A stretch of DNA of 64,000 nucleotides, taken from assembly GCF_000400715.1 (NCBI RefSeq), contig NZ_KE007351.1, forward strand, positions 319,530-383,529, written 5' to 3'. Shown here piece by piece: positions 23,579 through 33,411 of this stretch. This DNA is from Acinetobacter genomosp. 15BJ. GTDB lineage: Bacteria > Pseudomonadota > Gammaproteobacteria > Pseudomonadales > Moraxellaceae. The notes under the pieces were generated by a model. It made no database searches and was not told where the DNA came from. It saw only the letters and a list, made by a program, of their open reading frames with translations. Each line of letters begins with the position of its first letter. The first letter of the stretch is position 1. A program made the position numbers and the translations under genes.

Positions 23579-25243
23579 ATGCAACTTAAACAGGTCAATA
23601 CTGAGTTTCTAGTTTCGGAACAGATTACCGCACAGGATATGACAACGCTTGCAGAACAAGGCATAAAAACCATTATATGTAATCGTCCTGATGGTGAGGG
23701 GGCAGACCAGCCCAATATCATCGAAATTCAACAGGCTGCAACACAACATGGCATAACCGTTGAATATTTGCCTGTCACCAGTGGTCAGGTTACGGATGAG
23801 CAGGCACAGGCATTTAGAATGATGTATCAAAATGCCGAAAAACCGTTATTGGCATTTTGCCGCACAGGTACACGCTCAATTACGCTCTGGGCATTATCAC
23901 AAGGACGTGAGCAGAATCTTGAACAGACTTTACTCACTGCAAAAACGTTGGGTTATGATTTACAGGGTATTGTTCCTCGTGTGTTAAAACAGGCAAATCC
24001 ACAAAGTAGTACCAAATATACGGTGGTGATTGTCGGTGCAGGAGCAGCAGGAATTTCCGTTGCTGCAAGCCTATTATCACGTCAGGCTGATTTGGATATT
24101 GCCATCATTGACCCTGCCGATATTCATTATTATCAACCTGGTTGGACGATGGTGGGCGGTGGTATTTTTCCACCAGCAAAAACTGCCCGTCAGATGCGTG
24201 ATTTAATTCCGCAAAAAGTCAAATGGATTCAGCAAGCTGTTGCTGCTTTTGACCCAGAAAATAAACAGGTCATTTTAGAGGGCTGTAAACCACTAAGTTA
24301 CGAAGCTCTGGTCATTTGTCCAGGTCTAAAACTGAATTGGCATGGCATAGAGGGGCTGGTAGAAACACTCGGAAAAAATGGAGTGACTTCCAATTACCGT
24401 TATGACCTTGCTCCTTATACATGGCAGCTTGTACAGAATTTAAAAAAAGGCAAAGCAGTATTTACCCAGCCACCAATGCCAATTAAATGTGCTGGTGCAC
24501 CACAAAAAGCCATGTACTTATCAGCAGATCACTGGAAAAAACAGGGGTTGCTGAAAGATATTCAGATAGATTTTTTTAATACAGGTGCGGTGTTATTTGG
24601 TGTGGCGGCTTATGTGCCTGCATTGATGGAATATGTTGAACAATACGGTATCAATTTAAATTTTAATCATCAGCTCATCAAGGTCGATGGTCAGCAAAAA
24701 CGAGCTTGGTTTCAGGTTGTGGTAGGTGAGAGTAAGTCAATCATCGCAACGGATTTTGATATGTTGCATGTTGTACCCCCACAGCAAGCCCCCGATTTTA
24801 TTCGTGCCAGTTCTTTAGTAGATGCAGCAGGTTGGCTTGATGTCAATCAACATACCTTACAACATGCCAATCCAAAATATCCTAATATTTTTGCTTTGGG
24901 TGATGTGATGAATGCTCCCAATGCCAAAACTGCCGCAGCTGCACGTAAACAGGCTCCAATCGTTGCAGTTAATGTCCTGCAATATCTTAAAGGCAGTGAA
25001 CAATTTGCTCATTATGATGGTTATGGTTCATGCCCACTCACTGTAGAACGGGGCAAAATTGTACTGGCTGAGTTTGGCTATGGCGGCAAGCTGCTACCAA
25101 GTTTTCCAAAATGGTTCTTAGATGGTGAACAACCCTCTCGTATGGCATGGCTACTCAAAGAGCAGATTCTACCACCTATATATTGGGATGGTATGCTCAA
25201 AGGGCATGAATGGCTAGTTAAACCGAAGCTCACAAGAAAATAA
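23579..25243 (+). CDS. DUF442 sulfurtransferase-like domain fused to sulfide:quinone oxidoreductase
   Basis: A 554-residue fusion. Residues 1-110 are a DUF442/Blh-type phosphatase-like domain with active-site Cys94 in AFCRTGTRS, a rhodanese-like thiol. Residues about 147-554 are an SQR flavoprotein: VVIVGAGAAGIS binds FAD, and the redox Cys positions lie in EGCKPLSYEALVICPG and PIKCAGAPQK. The SQR passes electrons from sulfide to quinone; the fused thiol could accept the sulfane sulfur and deliver it to the dioxygenase encoded just upstream. The two domains are more often separate or joined to the dioxygenase. Confidence 0.88.
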   Translation: MQLKQVNTEFLVSEQITAQDMTTLAEQGIKTIICNRPDGEGADQPNIIEIQQAATQHGITVEYLPVTSGQVTDEQAQAFRMMYQNAEKPLLAFCRTGTRSITLWALSQGREQNLEQTLLTAKTLGYDLQGIVPRVLKQANPQSSTKYTVVIVGAGAAGISVAASLLSRQADLDIAIIDPADIHYYQPGWTMVGGGIFPPAKTARQMRDLIPQKVKWIQQAVAAFDPENKQVILEGCKPLSYEALVICPGLKLNWHGIEGLVETLGKNGVTSNYRYDLAPYTWQLVQNLKKGKAVFTQPPMPIKCAGAPQKAMYLSADHWKKQGLLKDIQIDFFNTGAVLFGVAAYVPALMEYVEQYGINLNFNHQLIKVDGQQKRAWFQVVVGESKSIIATDFDMLHVVPPQQAPDFIRASSLVDAAGWLDVNQHTLQHANPKYPNIFALGDVMNAPNAKTAAAARKQAPIVAVNVLQYLKGSEQFAHYDGYGSCPLTVERGKIVLAEFGYGGKLLPSFPKWFLDGEQPSRMAWLLKEQILPPIYWDGMLKGHEWLVKPKLTRK

Positions 25244-25346
25244 ATTAAATTATATATCAAATACCTATCTTTTTATAGGAGATGGGTTTAGGGCTTTTTT
25301 GACTTTAAAAAATGATTCGATATGAGATAAAAGGCGGGTTCAAGAT

Positions 25347-26129
25347 ATGTTTTTACTCATTATTGAGGGTTTAGTTATTGGTTGCTTGCTTGGCTTGACA
25401 GGAGCTGGTGGTGGCATTTTGGCGGTACCTGCATTGATGGCAAGTCAAGGCTGGACAGTGGCTCAAGCGGCACCTGTTGGTTTATTAGCAATTACCTTGT
25501 CTGCTTTTATTGGAACTGTTCAAGGCTTATTCAACAAGATTGTCCGTTATCGTGCAGCCATCTGGATTGCTTTAATCAGTATTCCATCGGCACGCTATGG
25601 TGTACACCTGTCTCATATTGTTGAACCACTCTGGCTAACACTGGCTTTCGCAGTGGTGATGCTGATTGTTGCTTATCGTATTTTCTTTAATAAAGTCAAT
25701 GATTTTGAAAACCCACCTTGCAAGGTTAGCCCATCCACAGGACGTTTTATCTGGAATGTTAAAACTGCCTCAATACTGGGAGGACTCGGTGTAATAGCAG
25801 GTTTACTCACAGGTTTGTTGGGGGTTGGTGGTGGTTTTGTGATTGTGCCTGCACTACGCAAAATCACCAATCTGGACATGTACAGCATCGTTGCTACCTC
25901 ATTGATGATTATTTTTTTAATCGGTGGTTTAAGTATCTCGATTCATGTGCTGGATGGGTTTCAGTACCCTCTTGAAGTCACACTTAGTTTTGTTTTGGCA
26001 TGTATTGCTGGCATGTTAATAGGACGACGTATCATCACCCTGATTCCAGTTAAAACGGTACAAAAAATATTTGCAACGACTGTCACCGTTGTTGCTGCTT
26101 ATTTAATTTTTTCCGCATTATCTGCTTGA
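25347..26129 (+). CDS. TauE/SafE-family exporter (probable sulfite export)
   Basis: A 260-residue inner-membrane protein with about eight hydrophobic segments and two family repeats: LLGLTGAGGGILAVPALMA and LLTGLLGVGGGFVIVPALRK. TauE/SafE members export sulfite and organosulfonates, which would clear the sulfite made by persulfide dioxygenase. No strong ribosome site was seen before the ATG. Confidence 0.88.
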   Translation: MFLLIIEGLVIGCLLGLTGAGGGILAVPALMASQGWTVAQAAPVGLLAITLSAFIGTVQGLFNKIVRYRAAIWIALISIPSARYGVHLSHIVEPLWLTLAFAVVMLIVAYRIFFNKVNDFENPPCKVSPSTGRFIWNVKTASILGGLGVIAGLLTGLLGVGGGFVIVPALRKITNLDMYSIVATSLMIIFLIGGLSISIHVLDGFQYPLEVTLSFVLACIAGMLIGRRIITLIPVKTVQKIFATTVTVVAAYLIFSALSA

Positions 26130-26142
26130 GTAAGGAGGTCTT

Positions 26143-27576
26143 ATGAATTTAGGGCTGACAGCTTTGGAACTGGCAAGAATACAGTTTGCTTTCACAGTTT
26201 CATTCCATATTATTTTTCCTGCTATTTCGATTGGTCTGGCAAGTTTTTTGGCGGTACTGGAATGGAAATGGTTGCGTACCCAAAACCCGATTTATCAGGA
26301 TTTGTTTAAATTCTGGATAAAAATCTTTGCCTTGTCTTTTGGGATGGGCGTGGTGTCTGGTGTGGTGATGAGTTATCAATTTGGTACGAATTGGAGCGAA
26401 TTTTCCTATTTTGCAGGCAGTATTACAGGACCTTTACTTTCCTATGAAGTATTGAGTGCATTTTTCCTTGAAGCTGGTTTCTTGGGGATTATGCTGTTTG
26501 GCTGGGGGCGTGTTAGTCCTCGCATGCACTTTTTTGCCACGTTAATGGTCGCAATTGGCACCTGTATTTCCATGTTCTGGATTCTATCCTCTAATAGCTG
26601 GATGCAGACGCCACAAGGCTTTAGCATTGAGAATGGCATTATTGTGCCACATGACTGGTTTGCAATTGTCTTTAATCCATCATTCCCATATCGCTTGGCA
26701 CATATGGGTATTGCTGCATTTCTTGTGGCAGCATTATTGGTCACAGGTACAGCAGCATGGCACTTATTGAAAGGTCGTCGTGATGAACTGGTTAAAAAAT
26801 CCTTTTCCATGGGATTGTGGCTGATTCTGATTTTAGCCCCGTTACAGGTGTTTATTGGTGATGCCCACGGTTTAAATACCTTAAAACATCAGCCTGCCAA
26901 AGTTGCAGCCATGGAGGGACATTGGGAAACTAATCATGAGGAAGGGATGCCACTTTATTTATTTGGACTGCCTGACATGCAGGAAGAACGTACCAAATAT
27001 GCCATCGCTATTCCCAATTTAGGTAGTTTAATTCTGACTCATTCAATGGATGGAACTGTCACTGGATTAAAAGACTTTGCCCCTGAAGATCGTCCAAACT
27101 CAACCATTGTATTTTGGAGTTTCCGTATTATGGTGGGGCTTGGCATGTTAATGCTGCTGATGGCATTCGCCAGTGTCTGGCTTAGAAAAACAGGCAAACT
27201 CTATGAGCAAAAATGGTTTCATGGTTTTGCACTTATTATGACACCCTCTGGTTTTATTGCCTTACTGGCAGGTTGGTTTACCACCGAAGTTGGACGGCAG
27301 CCATGGATTGTCTATGGCATTATGCGAACCAAAGATGCGCTTTCTCCTGTATCAGCCGAGCAGGTGGGTTTAACCCTGATTATCTTTGTGGTGGTCTACT
27401 GCATTGTGTTTGGTGTGGGTATTTATTACATGCTCAAACTAATGCATAAGGGACCAAAGTTTATTCATAGTCAGGCAAGTGAAATAGGCGGTGTGGGACA
27501 TTTTAAAACCCCGATGCGCCCACTCAGTGCCATCAATGAATCTCTTGATGAACAGGATAAAGGAGCATCATCATGA
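26143..27576 (+). CDS. cydA: bd-type ubiquinol oxidase subunit I (CydA/CioA)
   Basis: A 477-residue membrane subunit that binds the haems and quinol. Seen are the N-terminal FTVSFHIIFPAISIG (haem His), the GRQPWIVYG motif and the loop GLNTLKHQPAKVAAMEGHWE. The short Q-loop and length are like CIO-type oxidases. Bd oxidases tolerate sulfide that blocks haem-copper oxidases, so quinol formed by SQR can still be reoxidised. AAGGAGG precedes the ATG, and the gene overlaps cydB by four bases. Confidence 0.92.
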   Translation: MNLGLTALELARIQFAFTVSFHIIFPAISIGLASFLAVLEWKWLRTQNPIYQDLFKFWIKIFALSFGMGVVSGVVMSYQFGTNWSEFSYFAGSITGPLLSYEVLSAFFLEAGFLGIMLFGWGRVSPRMHFFATLMVAIGTCISMFWILSSNSWMQTPQGFSIENGIIVPHDWFAIVFNPSFPYRLAHMGIAAFLVAALLVTGTAAWHLLKGRRDELVKKSFSMGLWLILILAPLQVFIGDAHGLNTLKHQPAKVAAMEGHWETNHEEGMPLYLFGLPDMQEERTKYAIAIPNLGSLILTHSMDGTVTGLKDFAPEDRPNSTIVFWSFRIMVGLGMLMLLMAFASVWLRKTGKLYEQKWFHGFALIMTPSGFIALLAGWFTTEVGRQPWIVYGIMRTKDALSPVSAEQVGLTLIIFVVVYCIVFGVGIYYMLKLMHKGPKFIHSQASEIGGVGHFKTPMRPLSAINESLDEQDKGASS

Positions 27577-28574
27577 TTGATTTATCTTTAATCTGGGTTG
27601 CCATTATTGGTTTGGGTGTACTGGTCTATGTGGTACTTGATGGATTTGATTTAGGTATTGGGATTCTCTTTCCTTTTGTCAAAGACCAACAGGAACGGGA
27701 TGTGATGATGAATACTGTTGCCCCCGTCTGGGATGGTAATGAAACATGGATGGTACTCGGTGGGGCAGGATTATTTGCAGCTTTTCCCATGGTCTATTCA
27801 GCCGTCTTATCTGCACTGTATTTACCAATTATCCTCATGGTGATTGCCCTGATTTTTCGTGGGGTTGCCTTTGAGTTTCGTTTTAAGGCAAATCGTACCA
27901 AACATTTATGGGATAAGGCATTTATTGGTGGGTCGATACTTTCCAGTTTTTTACAGGGTGTGATTTTAGGTGCATATATTCAGGGCATCAAAATTATAGA
28001 TGGTCGTTATGCTGGTGGTGGACTCGACTGGCTCACGCCATTTTCTTTATTTACAGGTGTGGGCGTGGTGGTGGGGTATGCTGCTTTGGGCTGTGGCTGG
28101 TTGATTTTAAAAACTGAATCTCAGTTGCAACAGCAACTTTATCAACTGATGCCTAAACTGGTGGTAGCATTATTGGTGATTTTTGCTGGGGTCAGTATCT
28201 ACACGCCACTGGCACATCCTGTAATTGCTGAACGCTGGTTTAGCTTACCGCAACTGTTTTATTTTAGCCCTGTACCAATACTGGTTTTATTATTGAGTTT
28301 TCTGGTGATTCGTGCCTGTAAACAACGACATGAGTTTGCACCCTTGATGTATATGTTTGGTCTTGTCTTTTTAGCCTATACAGGTTTCCTGATTAGTCTG
28401 TTCCCCTACATTATTCCACCCTCAGTGACTATCTGGGATGCCGCAGCACCGTATCAAAGCCAGCTATTTTCGTTGATTGGTGCGTTAATTCTTATCCCAA
28501 TTATCATTACCTATACTGCGATGTCCTATTGGGTATTTCGGGATAAAGTTAAAGTCGGTGATGGTTATCACTAA
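27573..28574 (+). CDS. cydB: bd-type ubiquinol oxidase subunit II (CydB/CioB)
   Basis: A 333-residue membrane subunit with VLDGFDLGIGILFPF at the N-terminus and WDGNETWMVLGGAGLFAAFP, both family signatures. It is translationally coupled to cydA (ATGA) and followed after 12 bp by the small DUF2474 gene. Confidence 0.92.
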   Translation: MIDLSLIWVAIIGLGVLVYVVLDGFDLGIGILFPFVKDQQERDVMMNTVAPVWDGNETWMVLGGAGLFAAFPMVYSAVLSALYLPIILMVIALIFRGVAFEFRFKANRTKHLWDKAFIGGSILSSFLQGVILGAYIQGIKIIDGRYAGGGLDWLTPFSLFTGVGVVVGYAALGCGWLILKTESQLQQQLYQLMPKLVVALLVIFAGVSIYTPLAHPVIAERWFSLPQLFYFSPVPILVLLLSFLVIRACKQRHEFAPLMYMFGLVFLAYTGFLISLFPYIIPPSVTIWDAAAPYQSQLFSLIGALILIPIIITYTAMSYWVFRDKVKVGDGYH

Positions 28575-28586
28575 AGGAGTAAAGCC

Positions 28587-28694
28587 ATGAAACTTTCTCA
28601 AACCCAATGGTTTATTGTGCTGTGGCTGGGTGGTTTTTTAAGTTTACTTATGATTGCAGGCTTTTTTAGGCTGTTACTTAAGTTGGCCTATTAA
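28587..28694 (+). CDS. DUF2474 small membrane subunit of the bd oxidase
   Basis: A 35-residue peptide starting MKLSQTQWFIVLWLGGF, with one hydrophobic helix (about residues 8-31) and a basic end. GGAG lies 8 bases before the ATG. DUF2474 peptides sit directly after cioAB-type genes and probably act like CydX in stabilising the oxidase. Confidence 0.8.
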   Translation: MKLSQTQWFIVLWLGGFLSLLMIAGFFRLLLKLAY

Positions 28695-28756
28695 ATAGTA
28701 AATTGCCAGAATAATAAGGTGCTGTCGATTTTATTTAGGAGTGATGGAGGTTTAAA

Positions 28757-29380
28757 GTGGAAAACAATTATTGGGAAAAGGTTTACCAATCCAAACAGGT
28801 AGATAAGGTAAGCTGGTATCAGCAGCAAGATTTAAAAAGACTAGCTCTAATTCAACATCATGTTGTTGATTTAAAATCAAATTTAATAGATGTGGGTAGT
28901 GGTGCATCATTACTTATCGACCAACTGATTGAAATAGGGTATAAAAATTTATATCTTCTGGATTTATCTGAAACAGCTTTAAATACAACTAAATATAGAC
29001 TTAAGGAGAAAGAGCTGGATGCAGGTCATGTACAGTGGCAGGTTGCGGATATTTGTATAGCTCAGTTACCAACACAATTTTTTGATTTATGGCATGACCG
29101 TGCAGTATTTCATTTTATGGTGACAGAAACTCAACAACAGCAATATATAGATGTAATGCGTCATGCACTAAAGCCTAATGGTATGGTGATGATTTCTACC
29201 TTTGCTGAAGATGGTCCGACCCAATGTAGCGGTTTACCTGTAGAGCGTTATAGTGTGAATAAACTGGCGATGACATTGGGGCAAGATTTTCAGCTTATTC
29301 AGCATGATACTGAAATTCATTTAACGCCTTGGGGAACGGAACAAAAATTCCTAAATACTTTATGGCGTTTTCAAGGCTAA
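28757..29380 (+). CDS. SAM-dependent methyltransferase
   Basis: A 207-residue class I methyltransferase: motif I LIDVGSGASLLIDQLIEIG, acidic LLDLSETAL and the post-motif WHDRAVFHFM. The WHDRAVFHF stretch is typical of a thiopurine/thiol methyltransferase-like subgroup. GGAGG precedes the GTG start at 28757. Its place at the end of the persulfide operon suggests a thiol or sulfide acceptor, but this is inference. The 3' end overlaps the convergent kinase gene by four bases. Confidence 0.8.
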   Translation: MENNYWEKVYQSKQVDKVSWYQQQDLKRLALIQHHVVDLKSNLIDVGSGASLLIDQLIEIGYKNLYLLDLSETALNTTKYRLKEKELDAGHVQWQVADICIAQLPTQFFDLWHDRAVFHFMVTETQQQQYIDVMRHALKPNGMVMISTFAEDGPTQCSGLPVERYSVNKLAMTLGQDFQLIQHDTEIHLTPWGTEQKFLNTLWRFQG

Positions 29381-30747
29381 TCAGAAATTGAAGAATAAAT
29401 CCTGATTTTTAATCCTTGTGGTTGATTGTGCAAAAACTGCATTGAAAACCCATGTTTTTCCAGTAGTAATTTGACTAAAGATAATCCCAAACCATGCCCA
29501 GCATTTTGCGAAGATTTACGCCAGAATCGCTGTGTCAGTAAACCGAGTTCAGCATTGGTCAAACCATGACCTGTATCCGCAACCATTAAATCCCCCTTAT
29601 CCATATATATTTGAATCGGGGTTATCGATTGTGCATGTAAGTAAGCATTCTCAATCAGGTTTTTAAGTACAATCGTTAAAGTAGCGTGAGGTAGATTGAT
29701 TAAAGATAAACTTTCCCAGTCAATATTAAGATGTTTGGATATATCAGGATATTTTTGTTCAAGTTCAGCAATGACGTGTTGTAGGGTTTGGGCAATGTCT
29801 GTGGATTCGATTGAAGCATGTTGCGGTTGTATTTCAGTTTTGCTGAGTAATAATAGTTGTTCCAGTAACTGCTCATAACGCTGGATACTTGCTTCTGCCT
29901 GTTTGAGATTGAAGTCAATTTTACCTTGTGTTGGTTCAGTCTGGCTCAGCATAAGCTGGCTCAGTTGAACATGAGTCTTAATTGCGGTAAGTGGACCACG
30001 TAACTCATGGGCTGCAAAGGCACTAAAACTTTTTTCATTTTCCAGACTTTGATGCAGGTCATGGATAAGTTCCAGTAAACCATCAACAAAGGGTTGAATT
30101 TCTTTAGGGATATTCTGGGTTTTTAATTCCAGTAAATAGGTGGCCGCATCAGATAAATGCTGTTTCTTATGGCTTAGGTGTTGTGCAATCTGGTCTAAAG
30201 GTTGAAACTCAACCCGAATAATCCATAAAATTAAAAAAATACATAAAATCAATGTAATGATTAAAGGGATCAATACTGATTGTAAAATCTGTTTGAGCAA
30301 GGAATAACGTAATTGCAACCTTTCCGCAGCAACCACCTGTATCTGTCCTTTCTGCAAGACATAACTACGCCATTCCACTCCATTTTCTGACCAGGTACTC
30401 AGCCCTATTTTTCGTGTACTTAAACTTTCAGGTGAACCTTGTGTTTTGGCAATCACCTGATGGTTGGCTGAAATATTAGAACTGAATAATGAAACCTGAC
30501 AGGCAATCAGATTTGGAGTGCCATGGTCTTGTTGTGTCGCATTCACTGTATTGGCAATCTCGTCTACAGGGAGCTGCTGAATTAAACGGGCGACCATATG
30601 AGCAGAAGCAGAAAGGCGTTCATCCAGTGTGTTTTGCAGGCGTTTTTCCAGTTCAAAATAAAGCCAGCAGAATACCAGTGACCACAAGATAACAAAGACC
30701 ACCAGAATAGTGGAAACCAGTCGCCATTTTAAACTATAACTTTTCAT
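29377..30747 (-). CDS. Two-component sensor histidine kinase (QseC-like)
   Basis: A 456-residue inner-membrane kinase. A first membrane helix is near residues 10-32 and a second at about 165-195, with a periplasmic domain between. The dimerisation box is AAHELRGPLTAIKTH, with His as the phosphate site. The ATPase has N-box KNLIENAYLHA, DTGHGL and GHGLGLSLVKLL. It overlaps the response-regulator gene by four bases. The Dsb operon, divergent from the pair, is the most likely target. Confidence 0.9.
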   Translation of the reverse strand: MKSYSLKWRLVSTILVVFVILWSLVFCWLYFELEKRLQNTLDERLSASAHMVARLIQQLPVDEIANTVNATQQDHGTPNLIACQVSLFSSNISANHQVIAKTQGSPESLSTRKIGLSTWSENGVEWRSYVLQKGQIQVVAAERLQLRYSLLKQILQSVLIPLIITLILCIFLILWIIRVEFQPLDQIAQHLSHKKQHLSDAATYLLELKTQNIPKEIQPFVDGLLELIHDLHQSLENEKSFSAFAAHELRGPLTAIKTHVQLSQLMLSQTEPTQGKIDFNLKQAEASIQRYEQLLEQLLLLSKTEIQPQHASIESTDIAQTLQHVIAELEQKYPDISKHLNIDWESLSLINLPHATLTIVLKNLIENAYLHAQSITPIQIYMDKGDLMVADTGHGLTNAELGLLTQRFWRKSSQNAGHGLGLSLVKLLLEKHGFSMQFLHNQPQGLKIRIYSSISD

Positions 30748-31415
30748 GTGCTTTGCTCTGGCACTTTGAACATATAGCCCACACCCCGAACCGTCTGAAT
30801 CATATCAGGATGAAGCTTTTGCCTGAGGTGATGGATATGCACATTCAATGCATTGCTTTCAATACTGTCCTGATAACCATAAATTTTATCAATCAATTGC
30901 TCTGTTTTTAACACTTGATTGGGATAAAGTATAAAGGCTTCCAGCAAACTATATTCCCGTCTGGATAATGTGAGGAGTTGTCCTTGATAATGCGCCTGTT
31001 GCGTGTCCTGATGAATCTCTAATTCACCAATATGCAGCACATTTGAGGAGTAACCACGATTTCGTCTTGCCAAAGCATGGACTCTGGCAATCAGTTCCTT
31101 TAAGTCAAAGGGCTTGGCCAGATAATCATCTGCCCCGATATTTAAGGCATCTACACATTGCTGGGTTTGATTACGTGCTGTAAGCACCAGAACAGGTACA
31201 TGAATTTGATCTTTACGCCATGTATTTAACAAATCAAGACCATCCTGATCAGGCAAACCCAAATCCAGTAAACATAAATCAACCGCACTGTTGCGAATAA
31301 AATAATCCGCAGCTTTAGCAGTATCGACATGCTCAACTGAAACATTCAGGTAATCTAGTGCAGCAAGAATACTCTGGGCAATATAGGGATCATCTTCAAC
31401 AAGTACGACAAACAT
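30744..31415 (-). CDS. OmpR-family response regulator
   Basis: A 223-residue protein. The receiver carries acidic VEDD, the phosphoacceptor Asp51 in LCLLDLGLPDQDG and the Lys in YLAKPFD. A winged-helix effector follows (LTLSRREYSLLEAFILYPNQVLKTEQL...NALNVHIHHLRQKL). It is the partner of the kinase downstream and is divergent from dsbD. Confidence 0.92.
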   Translation of the reverse strand: MFVVLVEDDPYIAQSILAALDYLNVSVEHVDTAKAADYFIRNSAVDLCLLDLGLPDQDGLDLLNTWRKDQIHVPVLVLTARNQTQQCVDALNIGADDYLAKPFDLKELIARVHALARRNRGYSSNVLHIGELEIHQDTQQAHYQGQLLTLSRREYSLLEAFILYPNQVLKTEQLIDKIYGYQDSIESNALNVHIHHLRQKLHPDMIQTVRGVGYMFKVPEQST

Positions 31416-31461
31416 GGTATTTCCTCATCTAGCCCACCTATTTTACAAACAAAAACAGCCC

Positions 31462-31477
31462 TTAATGTTCTGTTAAT
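31462..31477. promoter_or_regulatory. Direct-repeat box between the response regulator and dsbD
   Basis: TTAAT, six bases, TTAAT: an 11-bp-period direct repeat, as OmpR-family dimers bind. A GATAAT hexamer 12 bp downstream could be a -10 element for dsbD. Confidence 0.4.
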
Positions 31478-31524
31478 TTAGCGTCCCTGATAATGCTCTG
31501 AATGTTAAGTTTAGATAAGCTCGT

Positions 31525-33411
31525 ATGTTGATTAAACCATTTATAGCGATTGTATTGGGCATAGCCACAACATCGATATATGCAAATCAGGATTTTTTGC
31601 CACCAGAACAGGCATTTAAATTTCAGGCAAGTTCTCTATCTGAAAAAACAGCCGAGTTAAAATGGGATATTGCCCCTCATTATTATTTATATCATGACCA
31701 GTTCAAGGTGAGTCTAGATCAGCAGAATCTGTCTTTAAACTTACCCAAAGGGCAGGAAAAGGATGATCCAACTTTTGGTGTAACCAATGTGCACTACAAT
31801 CAGGTGCTGACCCAACTGGATGTAAAACCAAACAGCCAATATACAGTGAGTTGGCAGGGTTGCTCGGAAGATGGCCTATGTTATCCCGTACAACGTACCA
31901 CAATCACGACTGATGCAGCAGGACTGCTTCCACAACAAAATTCAGAAACAAAGTTCTCTAATCTTGCAGCTTTAGTCACTCAGGAAAATACATCAAAAGT
32001 AGAAACAGAATCTGAAGAGCAAACTGTTCAGGAAAAATCGAATCCTGAAACTTCTTCGACCTTACAGGAGGATGAATCAGCCGTACCTCTTCATGATAAG
32101 GTACAAGAGCAGGCTGAAACTCAGCCACAAACAACATCATTGAGTGATGACTGGAACAATGATCAATTCTTTTTAAACCTTTTATCCAATCAAAGTGTCG
32201 TTTTTAACATTATCCTATTTTTAGGACTGGGTATTCTGCTTGCCTTTTTACCTTGCTCATTACCTTTGATTCCTATTCTTTCAGGCATTTTGGTGCAGCG
32301 TAATAAAGGCTATAAAGCTGCCATCATCGCATTGACCTTTGTACTGAGTATGGCATTGGTCTATGGACTTATGGGTATTGTGGTTTCACAAATTGGTTAT
32401 GGTATTCAACGCTGGTTTCAAAATCCTGTATTCATTGGCTTATTTGCCCTGATGTTTATTGTATTTGCGTTGAACTTATTTGGTTTATATCAACTGTCCT
32501 TACCACAGGGTTTATTACAACGTTTAGACCAGATACAGCAACGCCAAAAAGGTGGAACACTGCTGGGTGCTGGCATCATGGGAGCAGTTTCGGCTTTGAT
32601 TGTTGGTCCCTGTATGAGTGCACCATTGGCAGGGGCTTTGCTCTATGTCTCTCATCTTGAACATAGTTTACTTGGTGGATTCTACCTGTTCTTACTGGGT
32701 CTTGGGATTGGGATACCTTTATTTATCGCCAGTGTCTTTGGAGCTAAATATCTACCCAAACCTGGTTTATGGATGGATCGATTAAAGTTTAGTTTTGGCT
32801 TTATCATGCTGGCAATGGCGATATATTTTGCTCGTCCTTTATTGCCTTTAACTTTTTACTATGCAGGACTTGCCTTAATTCTGATTACAATGGCGGGATA
32901 TTTACTGGGTATTTTACGCCATATTGTCCATATCCCTTATAAAGCTGCCATTCTGGTTTTGATCTGTGGCTGTGCTGTGAGTGGAATTTGGCATATCAAT
33001 CAAGCGATTGCAAATGTCAAGACCACAGAAAGTGAGTCACTTCAATCGTGGATCATTGTTAAAAATCAACAGGAACTGAATCAGGCGTTAGCTGCACATG
33101 CTAAAGACCCTATTGTCATTGACGTCTATGCTGACTGGTGTGTTGCTTGTCAGCCTATCGAAAGAGATGTTTTACCAAGAACTGATGTTCAGGATGCATT
33201 GAAAAATGTGACTCGTATTAAACTGGATTTAACCCAGTATGAAGCTTCGCAAGACATCATTTTAAAACAGTGGCAGATTCTTGGTCCACCAACGGTATTG
33301 TTTCTTGCACCTAACCAGAAAGAGCAGCGTGATCTTCGTCTTACAGGAACTTATACCGCAGTACAACTAATTCAGAATATTCAAAAATTAAATAGGGAGA
33401 ATCAACCTTGA
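31525..33411 (+). CDS. dsbD: Thiol:disulfide interchange protein DsbD
   Basis: It moves electrons from cytoplasmic thioredoxin to periplasmic Dsb partners. The 628-residue protein has a signal peptide (1-20), a periplasmic alpha domain with the Cys pair GCSEDGLCYPV, an acidic Glu/Gln-rich linker, eight membrane segments with the transfer Cys in FLPCSLPLIPIL and VGPCMSAPLAG, and a C-terminal thioredoxin domain with YADWCVACQPIE. The family layout is complete. It overlaps the next gene by four bases. Confidence 0.92.
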   Translation: MLIKPFIAIVLGIATTSIYANQDFLPPEQAFKFQASSLSEKTAELKWDIAPHYYLYHDQFKVSLDQQNLSLNLPKGQEKDDPTFGVTNVHYNQVLTQLDVKPNSQYTVSWQGCSEDGLCYPVQRTTITTDAAGLLPQQNSETKFSNLAALVTQENTSKVETESEEQTVQEKSNPETSSTLQEDESAVPLHDKVQEQAETQPQTTSLSDDWNNDQFFLNLLSNQSVVFNIILFLGLGILLAFLPCSLPLIPILSGILVQRNKGYKAAIIALTFVLSMALVYGLMGIVVSQIGYGIQRWFQNPVFIGLFALMFIVFALNLFGLYQLSLPQGLLQRLDQIQQRQKGGTLLGAGIMGAVSALIVGPCMSAPLAGALLYVSHLEHSLLGGFYLFLLGLGIGIPLFIASVFGAKYLPKPGLWMDRLKFSFGFIMLAMAIYFARPLLPLTFYYAGLALILITMAGYLLGILRHIVHIPYKAAILVLICGCAVSGIWHINQAIANVKTTESESLQSWIIVKNQQELNQALAAHAKDPIVIDVYADWCVACQPIERDVLPRTDVQDALKNVTRIKLDLTQYEASQDIILKQWQILGPPTVLFLAPNQKEQRDLRLTGTYTAVQLIQNIQKLNRENQP

